The position numbers were made by a program, and so were the translations under genes. Source: Bacteroidota bacterium (GTDB taxonomy: Bacteria; Bacteroidota; Bacteroidia; Bacteroidales; NBLH01). Taken from it: a stretch of DNA of 36,403 nucleotides. Numbering within the stretch: position 1 is the first letter of the stretch; each line of letters starts with the position of its first letter. A model generated the notes under the pieces. The model did no database searches, was not told the DNA's origin, and saw nothing but the letters and a program-made list of their open reading frames with translations. The stretch covers positions 1 to 36,403 of the forward strand of contig JANYKN010000147.1 of NCBI GenBank assembly GCA_025361565.1. The letters are read 5' to 3'. Shown here one piece after another: positions 1 to 8,635 of the stretch.

Positions 1-137
1 ATCATGCAAAGCATTTGGTTCCAACAAGTAAAATGTTTAACATATTTGTTGCCGGAATGTTTTGATACAAAACCATCAAATTTCCTTCTTGGCAAGAACT
101 CTGTCAACTGAGCAAAAACAAATTTTCCATTGTTCAT
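1..137 (-). CDS. IS4-family transposase (DUF4372 N-terminus), cut by window edge
   Basis: Reading the minus strand from an ATG at 135-137 gives 45 uninterrupted codons to the window edge. The peptide begins MNNGKFVFAQLTEFLPRR and continues with SKHSGNKYVKHFTCWNQ. This is the typical N-terminal DUF4372 region of IS4-family DDE transposases common in Bacteroidota. The catalytic DDE domain would lie to the left of the window, so completeness of the element cannot be judged. It is too short for ordinary ORF calling here. The identification rests on recalled family sequence, not on a search. The upstream end of the insertion sequence should lie between about 140 and 260. Confidence 0.8.
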   Translation of the reverse strand, partial: MNNGKFVFAQLTEFLPRRKFDGFVSKHSGNKYVKHFTCWNQMLCM

Positions 138-698
138 ATAGTTGTATTTTTCTATACGAACATAATAATTCAAATCGTCACGTAGTAAAAAAGCGATAGA
201 AGCTACGAATTACAAGTATTTCAAAGAACTTAAGTTTTTTTTAGTGGACACTAGTGGAATAATAAGAAAAAAAATGTTGAAGATCTTGTAGGAAACCGCC
301 GAAAATGAGCCTTTTAAAAGGATTAAATATGCTCATTTTAATATCAAACCCAAAAATTGGAAGTCTTACCCAAACCTCTATCAAAATATTTAACCTTCTC
401 ATATACTATGAGTTATTGAAATTTATGCTATTCGCCCTTAGTATTTAATGTTTATGAAGATTAAAGAAAAGAATGAATTGTAGATAATTGGATAACACTC
501 AATTTTCGTACTGAGCAAATTGAGGTCAAATAATTGCGACATACGAACACGCCTGCTCCTAAAAGCATAAAAAAACAAAGAAATATTCATTTTCAATAAA
601 TATTTTATGGAAATATAAAGTTTATTCATCTTAATAATATATTTATAACTAAATTCAATAATCAATATTCTATCTTAAATTCACATAAATAATTAAAA
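138..698. other. Non-coding stretch holding the presumed end of the insertion sequence
   Basis: No credible gene is seen here. The part next to the transposase start should contain its promoter and one terminal inverted repeat. A candidate edge is around 230-258, where a T-run is followed by a small dyad (TAGTG at 242-246, CACTA at 249-253), but without the other end this cannot be confirmed. Further right, AAAATGAGC at 302-310 is inverted as GCTCATTTT at 331-339, with the palindrome CCTTTTAAAAGG at 310-321 next to the left arm. The remainder is AT-rich and contains the upstream region of the serpin gene. Confidence 0.4.
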
Positions 699-1877
699 AT
701 GAAAAACTTAATCCTAATTTTAATCACAGTTGTTTTTATACAATTTGCACAAGCTCAAACAATTACCGAAGGCAACAATAAATTCGCCCTTAATTTGTTT
801 CAACAACTGACCGGAAACACAAAAAACGTATTCTTTTCACCTTACTCCATATCAACAGCTCTTTTTATGACAACCGGAGGTGCTAAAAGCCAGACAGAAA
901 AGCAAATGCTCGATGTGCTTTGTCAAACTGAAAATACATTGGCTTATCATCAAAAATTCGGTGAAAACCAGTCACTTATTGAAAAAAAGGAAAACATCAA
1001 GCTGAATATAGCAAATTCACTTTGGATGCAAAAAGGATTTAAATTCCAGCAACCATATATCAATTTGCTGAACAAATCATATAATGCAAAACTAAATGAA
1101 TGCAATTTTAAAGTCAATCCAGATGTTGAAGCTAAAAAAATCAGTAAATGGGTCGAAAGCAAAACCAACAATAAAATAAAAGATCTGATTAAGCCCGGAG
1201 TTTTAAAATCCAATACCAGAATGGTTCTTGTAAATGCCATTTATTTTTATGGAGATTGGGGTAAAGAATTCGATAAGGAGAATACCAAAGAAGATAATTT
1301 TACTTTAAACGATAAAACTAACACAAAAGCCAAATTCATGAATGCCGAATATAAAATGCCATATACTTCTGATGATTTGTTTGAAGTAGTTTCGGTTCCT
1401 TATTCAAAAGGAGAGGCATCCATGTTGATTTTTCTACCTCGCTCAAAAGACAATTTCAATGAAGCATCAAAAGCTTTAACTTATGAAAGATTTATAAAGC
1501 TGAGTAATCAACTATCTCCAGAAAAGGTAAACCTCAAATTCCCCAAATTTACTATGACTGCCGAATTTGAATTAAGCCAGGTTCTATCCAATATGGGCAT
1601 GCCACAGGCATTTACCGATTTTGCAGATTTTTCAGGAATGACTGGTGAAAAAGATTTAAAAATTGATAAAGTAATTCATAAGGCATTTGTAGACGTTTCT
1701 GAAAAAGGTACAGAGGCAGCAGGTGCCACTGCCGTTATCATGGTCACTAAATCAGCCGTATCTGAACAAGAAAAAACTATTTATTTTAAAGCGGATCATC
1801 CTTTTATTTTTATGATAAAAGACAATGCTACCGGACAATTGCTATTTGTTGGGGTATTGAATAATCCGGCAAAATAA
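699..1877 (+). CDS. Secreted serpin-family protease inhibitor
   Basis: A 392-residue protein with an N-terminal signal peptide (hydrophobic 4-17, likely cleaved after AQAQ near residue 20, no lipobox), so periplasmic or exported. The rest fits one serpin domain of normal length. Recognisable family blocks include NVFFSPYSISTAL (43-55), the NAIYFYGDW strand (179-187) and the C-terminal ADHPFIFMI (365-373). The reactive-centre hinge EKGTEAAGATA (335-345) has the small-residue pattern expected of inhibitory serpins, which insert this loop into a beta sheet after cleavage. Counting from the hinge Gly as P15 places Lys351-Ser352 at P1-P1', suggesting a trypsin-like target. The loop alignment is by eye. 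The gene stands alone. Inhibition of host or competitor proteases is an inference. Confidence 0.93.
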   Translation: MKNLILILITVVFIQFAQAQTITEGNNKFALNLFQQLTGNTKNVFFSPYSISTALFMTTGGAKSQTEKQMLDVLCQTENTLAYHQKFGENQSLIEKKENIKLNIANSLWMQKGFKFQQPYINLLNKSYNAKLNECNFKVNPDVEAKKISKWVESKTNNKIKDLIKPGVLKSNTRMVLVNAIYFYGDWGKEFDKENTKEDNFTLNDKTNTKAKFMNAEYKMPYTSDDLFEVVSVPYSKGEASMLIFLPRSKDNFNEASKALTYERFIKLSNQLSPEKVNLKFPKFTMTAEFELSQVLSNMGMPQAFTDFADFSGMTGEKDLKIDKVIHKAFVDVSEKGTEAAGATAVIMVTKSAVSEQEKTIYFKADHPFIFMIKDNATGQLLFVGVLNNPAK

Positions 1878-2335
1878 TTTCAGAAATTAGAAAATTTGAA
1901 CTTGGAACTAAGAGAGTGAAAACTCGAAACTATAAATAAAACAATCTTCACCTGAGAAAAAAACCTGAAATACGAATCTATTAAAGTTCATATTCTATTT
2001 TTAAAGTGATTAGTGCTATTTTTCTGTAAAAACTTCTATCTGTTTACAGATCAAGAGCCGTGAAAAATAATTTTTTTATAAATCCGTAAGTTCCAAAAGG
2101 GCGCAGGACAGGCGGATGATAGAAAGATTGGTTATCACAATCACTTTTAAATACTTTATGTTTTAGATTCGTATCTTCAGGTCTTTTTATAACGCTAATT
2201 TAAACAATTATTCGTAATGCTGAATGGTCTGCATTATTTCATTATAAAAATAGTTAAACCACAATTAACCAATAAAATAAATGCTTGAATTGATATAAAT
2301 GATTTCAATATTTCTTAATTTTAGAAACCCAAATC
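1878..2335. other. Intergenic region with a long imperfect inverted repeat
   Basis: This 458-base gap between two plus-strand genes has no credible ORF. Its main content is the inverted repeat described separately at 1963-2182. Near the right end TAATTTTA at 2316-2323 resembles the Bacteroidota -7 element TAnnTTTG with its last base changed, and could drive the gene that starts at 2357. Confidence 0.5.
1963..2182. repeat. Imperfect inverted repeat, about 220 bases (MITE-like or structured RNA)
   Basis: ACCTGAAATACGAATCTA (1963-1980) is matched in reverse complement by 2164-2182 with one extra base. Farther in, TTTTAAAGTGATT (1999-2011) matches the reverse complement of AATCACTTTTAAA (2139-2151) with one mismatch. 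The centre contains another dyad, CTGTAAA (2024-2030) with TTTACAG (2042-2048). Arms of roughly 50 bases with a diverged middle fit a non-autonomous mobile element or a long RNA stem. I could not identify a target-site duplication. Confidence 0.55.
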
Positions 2336-2356
2336 ATGTTTCTAAATTTTAAGATT

Positions 2357-4309
2357 ATGAAAAGCCTACTACTTATTTCAATTCTTTTGCTTTTTAATTT
2401 TCAGGCAGTAATAAACTCTCAAAACCTAAAAAAAACAGAAATGCCAGTCTATCCGGCATACGAAGAAGTTATTGAACAGTTTCTAACCCACTATTTGCCA
2501 GGTTTGAATGAAAATGAAAATATCTTTGCTTTGGCCAAAAAACCTGACGGCTGGTATGCACGAACCGTAAATTATAATGATAATAAACCAATAAAGGATG
2601 AACTTTATTGGTCGAGCAAATCAAAAAAGTATCTAACTATCAATTTTCCCATTAACAGCAGCGGAATAATTGATGACGAAAATAAATCGTTGCAACAAAA
2701 TTATTCGGCTATTACCTTTTCAGCCATGGTTCCATATTGGGGATACGAGGGTTGGGAAAATGATGTAATTAAGGAATTTGCCAATAAAGATAATTTGTCG
2801 GATACTCTTTTAAATGCCTTAGCCCGTGCCTACAGTAGTTCTGCAAAAAACATACTTAATTTTTCGGAGTTTGGCAATCCTGGAGCTTTCAGGAAATTAC
2901 CAAATGGTCAAAATGCGCTTAACCCGGATATTTTAGCTCAATACCTTAAATATCAACATCTGGCCAACAATACTTATTCCAAATTGTACAAGCAAAATCC
3001 TTTATTTGAAACTTTTGTTTCGAGCAGTTTTAACGTCTATTCTAACGAAATAATGAATGGCTTTTTGACCTTGCGATATTTTCAAAATGAAGAAACTGCT
3101 AAAAAAGAGCTAAAGACTGGATTATATGACGATTTTTACTTGGAAATGGCAAGGAATTACCTGAACTCATGCGATTTAAATGCAGTACTTTTCACCAATG
3201 GCGATATGGATACATACCCTTTATTGTATGTTCAGGAAACTGAAAATTTCAGAAAAGACGTTTTGGTTGTAAACGTCAGTTTATTAAATCTTAGCCGGTA
3301 TGTAAATCATTTGGCAAATTATAGGGCAGGAGCAAAGCCACTCAAACTTGGAATGGATTCAACAATTTACAAAGACGAAATAAAACCGTATTTTTTTATT
3401 ATAGAAAAGTTAAAAGATCCCATTTCAATTAAAGAAATGATCAACTATGTTTCGTCAAAAGATGAAGAAACAAAATATAAAACTAATGATAATCAATTAA
3501 TTGACTTAATTCCATCGAAGGAACTGTATTTTAAAATAAATCGCGAAAATATAAAAAAAGAATATCAGAAAGATTTAACAAAAATTGACTCTGCAGTATA
3601 TATTCATCTAAACAAGAACTATTTAACCGTTGCTGAATTCTGTATGCTTGATTTAATTGCCACCAATAATTTTGAACGACCGCTATACTTTGCGTTTAGT
3701 GTTGGAAATGAGAGTTATATGGGTTTAAATCAATATTTTTCAAATGAAGCATTAGCATATAAAATTTCACCCTTAAAAACAGAAAATGAAGATCCTTATT
3801 CAACAGGTAAGGTTAATTCTGATATTTTATATTCCAAGCTCTTTGAGAAACTCGGTTTCAATAAAAATAACTACAAAAAAAACAATTTATCTAAAGACCA
3901 AAAAAGAATAATAAATAGCTATCGGAGTATATTTTCAACACTTGCAAACCAGCTGGTTTTAGAAAAAAAAGACCAAAAGTCTGTTGATGTGATGGATAAA
4001 TGTATAGACCTCTTTCCATCAGAATTTGCACCTTATAATTATAATGTCGTTGATTTTATTCGAAATTATTTTAAAGTATCCCAAACCATTAAAGCTAAAA
4101 ATTTGATGAGCGATTTTTCGAAATCAACAATAAACGATATTGAAAAATTTCAAAAAATGAAGGAGAATTCAGCCAATAAAGAAGAAATTCAGATGCATGT
4201 TTACATCTTGAACGAATTATCGAAAATTGCAGAAGAATTTATGCCTAATGAAGAATTTACTATTAATATACAGGCAAAGTGCTTAGAATATGGTAATTAT
4301 ATTAATTGA
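2357..4309 (+). CDS. Secreted protein resembling the C-terminal tail of DUF2723 membrane proteins
   Basis: About 650 residues with a signal peptide (MKSLLLISILLLFNF) and no other obvious membrane segment. From about residue 264 to the end it resembles, from memory, the soluble C-terminal half of Bacteroidota DUF2723 proteins, multi-pass proteins related to protein O-mannosyltransferases. The shared pattern is a helix, then NAVLFTNGDMDTYPLLYVQE, then a VLVVNVSLLN strand, a DLIATNNFERPLYFA block, and a C-terminal TPR-like helical part (VMDKCIDLFPSEFAPYN). The first about 240 residues are not recognised. The ATG at 2357 is preferred because it gives a compact signal peptide; an in-frame ATG at 2336 would add seven residues. 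Catalytic function is unknown. It stands alone between a serpin and a convergent gene. Confidence 0.75.
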   Translation: MKSLLLISILLLFNFQAVINSQNLKKTEMPVYPAYEEVIEQFLTHYLPGLNENENIFALAKKPDGWYARTVNYNDNKPIKDELYWSSKSKKYLTINFPINSSGIIDDENKSLQQNYSAITFSAMVPYWGYEGWENDVIKEFANKDNLSDTLLNALARAYSSSAKNILNFSEFGNPGAFRKLPNGQNALNPDILAQYLKYQHLANNTYSKLYKQNPLFETFVSSSFNVYSNEIMNGFLTLRYFQNEETAKKELKTGLYDDFYLEMARNYLNSCDLNAVLFTNGDMDTYPLLYVQETENFRKDVLVVNVSLLNLSRYVNHLANYRAGAKPLKLGMDSTIYKDEIKPYFFIIEKLKDPISIKEMINYVSSKDEETKYKTNDNQLIDLIPSKELYFKINRENIKKEYQKDLTKIDSAVYIHLNKNYLTVAEFCMLDLIATNNFERPLYFAFSVGNESYMGLNQYFSNEALAYKISPLKTENEDPYSTGKVNSDILYSKLFEKLGFNKNNYKKNNLSKDQKRIINSYRSIFSTLANQLVLEKKDQKSVDVMDKCIDLFPSEFAPYNYNVVDFIRNYFKVSQTIKAKNLMSDFSKSTINDIEKFQKMKENSANKEEIQMHVYILNELSKIAEEFMPNEEFTINIQAKCLEYGNYIN

Positions 4310-4361
4310 GAAAGATTAATTTTAATATCTAAATAACGACACAATTAAAAAGATATTTGAA

Positions 4362-4396
4362 GGAGAAAGATTCCTTTTACTAAGTTATCTTTCTCC
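4362..4396. terminator. Hairpin between convergent genes
   Basis: GGAGAAAGAT (4362-4371) and ATCTTTCTCC (4387-4396) form a perfect 10-base stem with a 15-base loop. On the plus strand it is followed by AACTTTTTG, weakly T-rich. It lies between stops at 4309 (plus) and 4422 (minus), as expected of a terminator serving one or both genes. Confidence 0.65.
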
Positions 4397-4421
4397 AACT
4401 TTTTGATTAGTCACATTTTAA

Positions 4422-5537
4422 TTACCCAATCTTGGGCTTACTTTTAAACGATGAGCGATGTTTTTTTGGTTTAGCGGACTTAATCGACATCGATTTTTCC
4501 AGAATATTCTCTTTTTCAGCATTGATATAATCCGAAATCTTATGTTCTTTTTCATTCAAGGAGATCGGTTTTATCCCTTTTTTATTCAGTTGAATAATTT
4601 CTTTAACCCTTTCAAGTGTCACCGCAATAAGGTCAGGAGAGTGCTTTGCACCTATACTGTACCATATTATTTTTTTAAGCAAATCCTTCTTTTGCGGGTA
4701 GGCAATGCCTTTTTCGGTTTCCAGTTCAAGTAATACATCAGGAAAATCTTTGTGTGCTTCAATGTATTGATCCAATTCATACATCAGGCAGCATTTAAGT
4801 TTTCCACACTGGCCCGTAAGTTTTTCGGCATTTTGAGGCAATTCCTGCACCCGGGCTGCCTGGGTTGAAACTGTGTCCAATTTGTTTCGCCAGGAGGAAC
4901 AACAAAGTTCACGCCCACAAGAGCCTATACCACCGATTAACGCAGATTCCTGCCGTGCACCAATTTGACGCATTTCAATCTTTACTTCAAATTCAGTGGC
5001 ATACAGCTTAATTAACTCTCTAAAATCAACCCTGTTATCTGCAATATAATAAAAGGTAGCTTTGCTGCCATCACCTTGAAACTCCACATCACTGATTTTC
5101 ATTTCCAGGCTCAAGGAATTGGCAAGTTGCCTGGCTTTTATCATTACCGTCTTTTCCTTAAGCCTTGCTTTTGTGAGTTTTTCGATATCTGCAAAGCTTG
5201 CTTTGCGGTAAATAATTTTTTCAGGCTTTAGTTGAGGATCTTTTCTTTTAAGCTGAAGTTCAGCCATTTTTCCAGTCAGTGATACTTTACCAACCCCATG
5301 GCCATTATCACACTGTACTGCAACAAAATCACCACGTTTAATATTTATTTCATTTTTGTTGATAAAAATCTCCTTGCGATTATTTTTAAAGCTTATTTCT
5401 ACCAGATTTGATTTATCCATTGAATCCGGAAAATTATTTAACCAGTCATAAGGACTATGCATACCATAATCATTATTAATTACTTCAGTATTGCTTATAT
5501 TTGAGATTCCCTTGGAGGGACAATTATTACAACTCAT
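4422..5537 (-). CDS. PSP1/RicT-family protein
   Basis: A 371-residue cytosolic protein of the PSP1 (RicT/YaaT) family. The PSP1 core covers roughly residues 55-260: an N-terminal part with RGDFVAVQCDNGHGVGKV, a RKASFADIEKL segment, and a conserved Cys-rich part with GIGSCGRELCCSSW followed by CGKLKCCLMYE. In Bacillus, RicT acts with RicA and RicF in a complex that binds Fe-S clusters and affects RNase Y and sporulation; the cysteines here fit the same kind of cluster ligation. The N-terminus has an extra CNNCPSKG motif (residues 3-10), and the C-terminal about 60 residues are Lys-rich and disordered-looking. In Bacteroidota such genes often sit near gldH or DNA polymerase delta-prime genes, but neither is next to it here. 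Confidence 0.9.
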   Translation of the reverse strand: MSCNNCPSKGISNISNTEVINNDYGMHSPYDWLNNFPDSMDKSNLVEISFKNNRKEIFINKNEINIKRGDFVAVQCDNGHGVGKVSLTGKMAELQLKRKDPQLKPEKIIYRKASFADIEKLTKARLKEKTVMIKARQLANSLSLEMKISDVEFQGDGSKATFYYIADNRVDFRELIKLYATEFEVKIEMRQIGARQESALIGGIGSCGRELCCSSWRNKLDTVSTQAARVQELPQNAEKLTGQCGKLKCCLMYELDQYIEAHKDFPDVLLELETEKGIAYPQKKDLLKKIIWYSIGAKHSPDLIAVTLERVKEIIQLNKKGIKPISLNEKEHKISDYINAEKENILEKSMSIKSAKPKKHRSSFKSKPKIG

Positions 5538-5615
5538 AATTATTTATATTTATTTGGATTAAAAGTAAAAAAGGAATTGGGAACAAACGATTACAATCAG
5601 CGAAGAATTATTGCA

Positions 5616-5646
5616 CAATAGTTATATTTATACAATATAACTATTG
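5616..5646. repeat. Perfect 13-base inverted repeat upstream of the RicT-like gene
   Basis: CAATAGTTATATT (5616-5628) is followed by TATAC and then its exact reverse complement AATATAACTATTG (5634-5646). No T-run follows on either side, so it does not look like a simple terminator. Lying about 80-110 bases before the start at 5537, it could be an operator or a leader-RNA stem. Confidence 0.55.
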
Positions 5647-5763
5647 ATTATCAATGAAATAGTATATTGGCTAATTTGTAAAAGAGTTTTTTAAAGTGTT
5701 TCAAAATGATTTTTAAGCTTTCCAAGAATATACCCAACGATAAAGGATCGATAGTCAATTGAT

Positions 5764-5801
5764 AAAAAAAAACACTGGACATTTATAAAATATCCGGTGT
5801 T
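5764..5801 (-). terminator. Rho-independent terminator of the SiaB-like gene
   Basis: On the minus strand AACACCGGA (5801-5793) pairs with TCCAGTGTT (5779-5771), one mismatch in nine, and runs directly into a T-tract (5770-5764). It lies about 50 bases after the stop of the gene ending at 5854. Confidence 0.75.
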
Positions 5802-5853
5802 CTGCAAAGTGTTTTTAAATTTGTTAGTATTGCAAAGTAGAAAAAAGATTTTC

Positions 5854-6435
5854 TCAATGTATCTTTCTTCTGTCAATAACTACTTTCAATATAAAATAGG
5901 AATAGAATTTATTAATTGGTATAAAATTATATTGGAGCGATTTGTTTGTTTTGCGCGCAATATCAAGCAAACCCAAACCTGCACCACCTTTTTCAGTTAT
6001 TTTACCAAATCGTAATTGATTAGTATATAAGTCATTAAGTTGTTCAAGTGTAGAATTGTTGATAATTTCGATAGAATCTTTTAATGATTTTATATTGCTG
6101 TTTTTAATTCGGTTCGAAGTAATAATAAAGTAATTACTTGCTTTTTTTCCGATCATAAATAAACCACGACCAACGTGACTTGCATCGGCAATTTCATCTG
6201 AATGGCGGTTCATATTCTGAAGAATTTCAACCATAGTATGATAAACCCGTCTTTTAGTTCCCAAATCAATGGCACCGGTTTTCATATCTTCTTCGGCCAT
6301 TGAACTGAACATTTTAATGATGTTGTGGTTAAATTTACCGATATAAACCAAATTAATCCCGTTAGCAATGATATTTTCGTAGATAACTTCTATCCCTTTA
6401 ATGAAATATTCATCTATGTCGTAGCTATTTTTCAC
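5854..6435 (-). CDS. SiaB-family GHKL-like protein kinase (DUF6272)
   Basis: A 193-residue protein with a GHKL (histidine-kinase-type ATPase) signature: an N-box-like EILQNMNRH (70-78, with Glu70 and Asn74) and a G-box-like GGAGLGLLDIA (150-160). It matches the SiaB family, in which SiaB phosphorylates the small partner SiaC opposed by the phosphatase SiaA in a partner-switching signalling system. In Bacteroidota siaB-like genes often sit beside a siaC (DUF1987) or SpoIIE-type phosphatase gene; none is adjacent here, so it is an orphan. The start is GTG (6433-6435): the nearest upstream ATG in sight is followed at once by a stop. A terminator lies just downstream. The family call is from memory of the sequence pattern. 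Confidence 0.78.
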   Translation of the reverse strand: MKNSYDIDEYFIKGIEVIYENIIANGINLVYIGKFNHNIIKMFSSMAEEDMKTGAIDLGTKRRVYHTMVEILQNMNRHSDEIADASHVGRGLFMIGKKASNYFIITSNRIKNSNIKSLKDSIEIINNSTLEQLNDLYTNQLRFGKITEKGGAGLGLLDIARKTNKSLQYNFIPINKFYSYFILKVVIDRRKIH

Positions 6436-6827
6436 TCGAATATTTTTTAGTTATTTCATTTGACTTACAGAGATAATTCTCTGTTTAAATCTGTTCTGCA
6501 TATCCTTCACTTATAACTGCATCTTTTTTGATTAACTTATTGCTACTAAAACCAAATCAAATTCAGGTAGCAGAAAAGATTCATCTGATTACATTTTTAA
6601 AATATGGACTAAAAATAATAAAAAATTTGAACTAATTTCAGTTTAATTTTAATTCAATAGGGTAATCATTATTTAACAGTTTTAAATTTGCTTAATATCC
6701 AATAAAAGTTCTATTTATGTATTCAAAAGTTAATCTATTAATTATCTGGCAAATACAAGTATTACACTTCAAATTAGAATAATAATTCATTTAACTATTA
6801 ATAATTCAACAAATTTCATGCTAAAAA
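6436..6827. other. Intergenic stretch with nothing recognised
   Basis: 392 AT-rich bases between two minus-strand genes. I see no credible ORF, hairpin terminator or RNA gene. It should contain the promoter of the SiaB-like gene, but no convincing TAnnTTTG motif was found on the minus strand. Confidence 0.4.
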
Positions 6828-8351
6828 CTATTGATGCTCCGGTCGTAATAAATCATTAACTGTTTTAACCGGATTAAAAGTAATTAAAGGAACTTCAACA
6901 AATATGGTGTTCCAATTACTCATAGCACCATTCCATAAACCTGGTAATTCTATGGCTTTAAGCTCTTTACCATCCTTAGATTTTTTAGAAATAAAACCAG
7001 TTTCATTATCTACAAAATTGAGTAAATTAAACTTATTCCCCGTCGGATCTTTTACTGAACAAACTAAATCAACCGGATTAAAATGCGTGGATTGATTAAC
7101 AATTGTATTTTTCTCAGGATTTTTCAGGTCAATTTGTGAACTTTCGACAATTTGCAGCGAAATACTTCCATCTGGATTTGTTGCCCAAAATGGGCCGCCA
7201 CCTGGTTCACCTGCATTTTTTACCATTCCACAAACTCTAATTGGCCTGTTTAATTTTGAACGCAGGTACTGTACTTTTTGTTCAATACTATACTTCGCAT
7301 ATTCTTTTGGAAAAACTGTGCAAAGAATATGGTTCAAAAACTCTTCAACTTTAACAATCAATTTATTGTTTATTTGAACGCCTTTGCCCAATTTGTCATA
7401 ATAATTAAAAATTCTTTCCTTTGTTTGTAATAACAATCCTGCCAATGCTTGTTTATATTTAATCGTCTCATCTTTTAATCTGTCGGGAACCACATTATCA
7501 ATGTTTTTGATAAAAATGATATCCCCATCAAGCTCATTTAAATTTTCGATAAGTGCCCCATGCCCACCAGGCCTGAATAACAAAGAACCATCATCGGCAC
7601 GGAATGGCTCATTTTCCATTGTTACAGCTAAAGAATCGGTTGAACTTTTTTGAACAGAAAAAGAAATATCGAATTTTAAGGCGTATTTTTTTTCAACTTC
7701 ATGAATTGTATCTGCAATATGTTTTTGAAAAAGCTCCATATGTTCGTTAGAAACTGTGAGGTGCAAAAACACTTTTCCTACTGATGATGCATATAAAGCT
7801 CCCTCAACAAGATGTTCGTGAACTGGCGTTTTAGATCCTTCGGGATATGAGTGGAACTTTAACAATCCCTTGGGCAAATTTCCATAACTAAGCCCTTTTT
7901 CAGTGATAAGGCCTTTAAATATAGCTATAAAATCTTCCTCTTTAAGCTCTTTTTTTATTAAACCGATGGTTTCTTTTAAATCCTCATAAAATGCAAAACT
8001 GCTAAGGTTTGAGAAAAAATGGTATGGGGAATTGAAACCTTTATCCTCCAAAATCATTTCTTTGTCTGGTACTGAATTAAAATCATACAAATGCTTAAAC
8101 ATTCTAGTAGCTGCGCCTGATGCCGGAACAAATTTTATTATCTTGTTTTTGGGATATTCTATCTTACTTTTATCAATCAATTCTTGAATTTCCTCTTCTG
8201 TTAAACGAAGAATGCCGTCACCAATGGTAGCAGGTTTAATAATATCCAAAAATGGAAAGCCTCTTTTTAAATGATCTAGTTGATTGGCAATCTTTTGAAT
8301 ACCAATGCCTTTCTCTTGCATTTGTTTTTTATCGCTTTCGGTCCAGTTCAT
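6828..8351 (-). CDS. DUF4301 family protein
   Basis: A 507-residue cytosolic protein that matches the Bacteroidota-specific DUF4301 family in length and sequence. Visible landmarks are MNWTESDKKQMQEKGI at the start, the glycine/alanine-rich FVPASGAATRMFK near residue 75, LFRPGGHGALIENLNELDGD near 260, and AGEPGGGPFWATNPDG near 380. The SGAATRM loop and the GGHGALIENL segment recall the nucleotide-binding loops of sugar-nucleotidyltransferase-like enzymes, so a nucleotide- or sugar-phosphate-linked activity is possible but unproven. It has no signal peptide or membrane segment. It is transcribed alone, divergently from the DUF4139 pair, with a long gap downstream. Confidence 0.88.
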   Translation of the reverse strand: MNWTESDKKQMQEKGIGIQKIANQLDHLKRGFPFLDIIKPATIGDGILRLTEEEIQELIDKSKIEYPKNKIIKFVPASGAATRMFKHLYDFNSVPDKEMILEDKGFNSPYHFFSNLSSFAFYEDLKETIGLIKKELKEEDFIAIFKGLITEKGLSYGNLPKGLLKFHSYPEGSKTPVHEHLVEGALYASSVGKVFLHLTVSNEHMELFQKHIADTIHEVEKKYALKFDISFSVQKSSTDSLAVTMENEPFRADDGSLLFRPGGHGALIENLNELDGDIIFIKNIDNVVPDRLKDETIKYKQALAGLLLQTKERIFNYYDKLGKGVQINNKLIVKVEEFLNHILCTVFPKEYAKYSIEQKVQYLRSKLNRPIRVCGMVKNAGEPGGGPFWATNPDGSISLQIVESSQIDLKNPEKNTIVNQSTHFNPVDLVCSVKDPTGNKFNLLNFVDNETGFISKKSKDGKELKAIELPGLWNGAMSNWNTIFVEVPLITFNPVKTVNDLLRPEHQ

Positions 8352-8635
8352 ATCTGTATATTAAAGGTTTTTTTAAAAATACAAAAAATAGAGATAATAA
8401 TAACATAATGTACAAAATATTATACAAATCTATACAAAAAATATTCCCATTACACTGATATTATGATAATTAAAACCAAAAAAATACTCACTTAAACTTT
8501 ACTTTCTATTTCTTGGAATTCCTATAAATTAGTCAGCAAAAAAATAGAAAATAAAATATTTTTTTAACTCTTGTAAGGGTCAGTATTGTTTTTTTACTCT
8601 TATTGGTAATCAGCCTATAATTTAAAAGAATAAAA

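Larger units (their letters stand above)
5538..5853. other. Intergenic region with a leader hairpin and a terminator
   Basis: This gap between two minus-strand genes has no credible gene. Its right part carries the terminator of the SiaB-like gene (5764-5801). Its left part carries a strong 13-base-pair hairpin (5616-5646) upstream of the RicT-like gene. A 61-codon frame across 5691-5876 overlaps both the terminator and the SiaB-like gene and is not credited. Confidence 0.6.

Noticed and set aside
438-665. 75-codon minus-strand frame
   Set aside because: AT-rich low-complexity peptide, no family features, in the upstream region of the serpin gene.
5691-5876. 61-codon minus-strand frame
   Set aside because: It overlaps the end of the SiaB-like gene and the terminator at 5764-5801, and has no family features.
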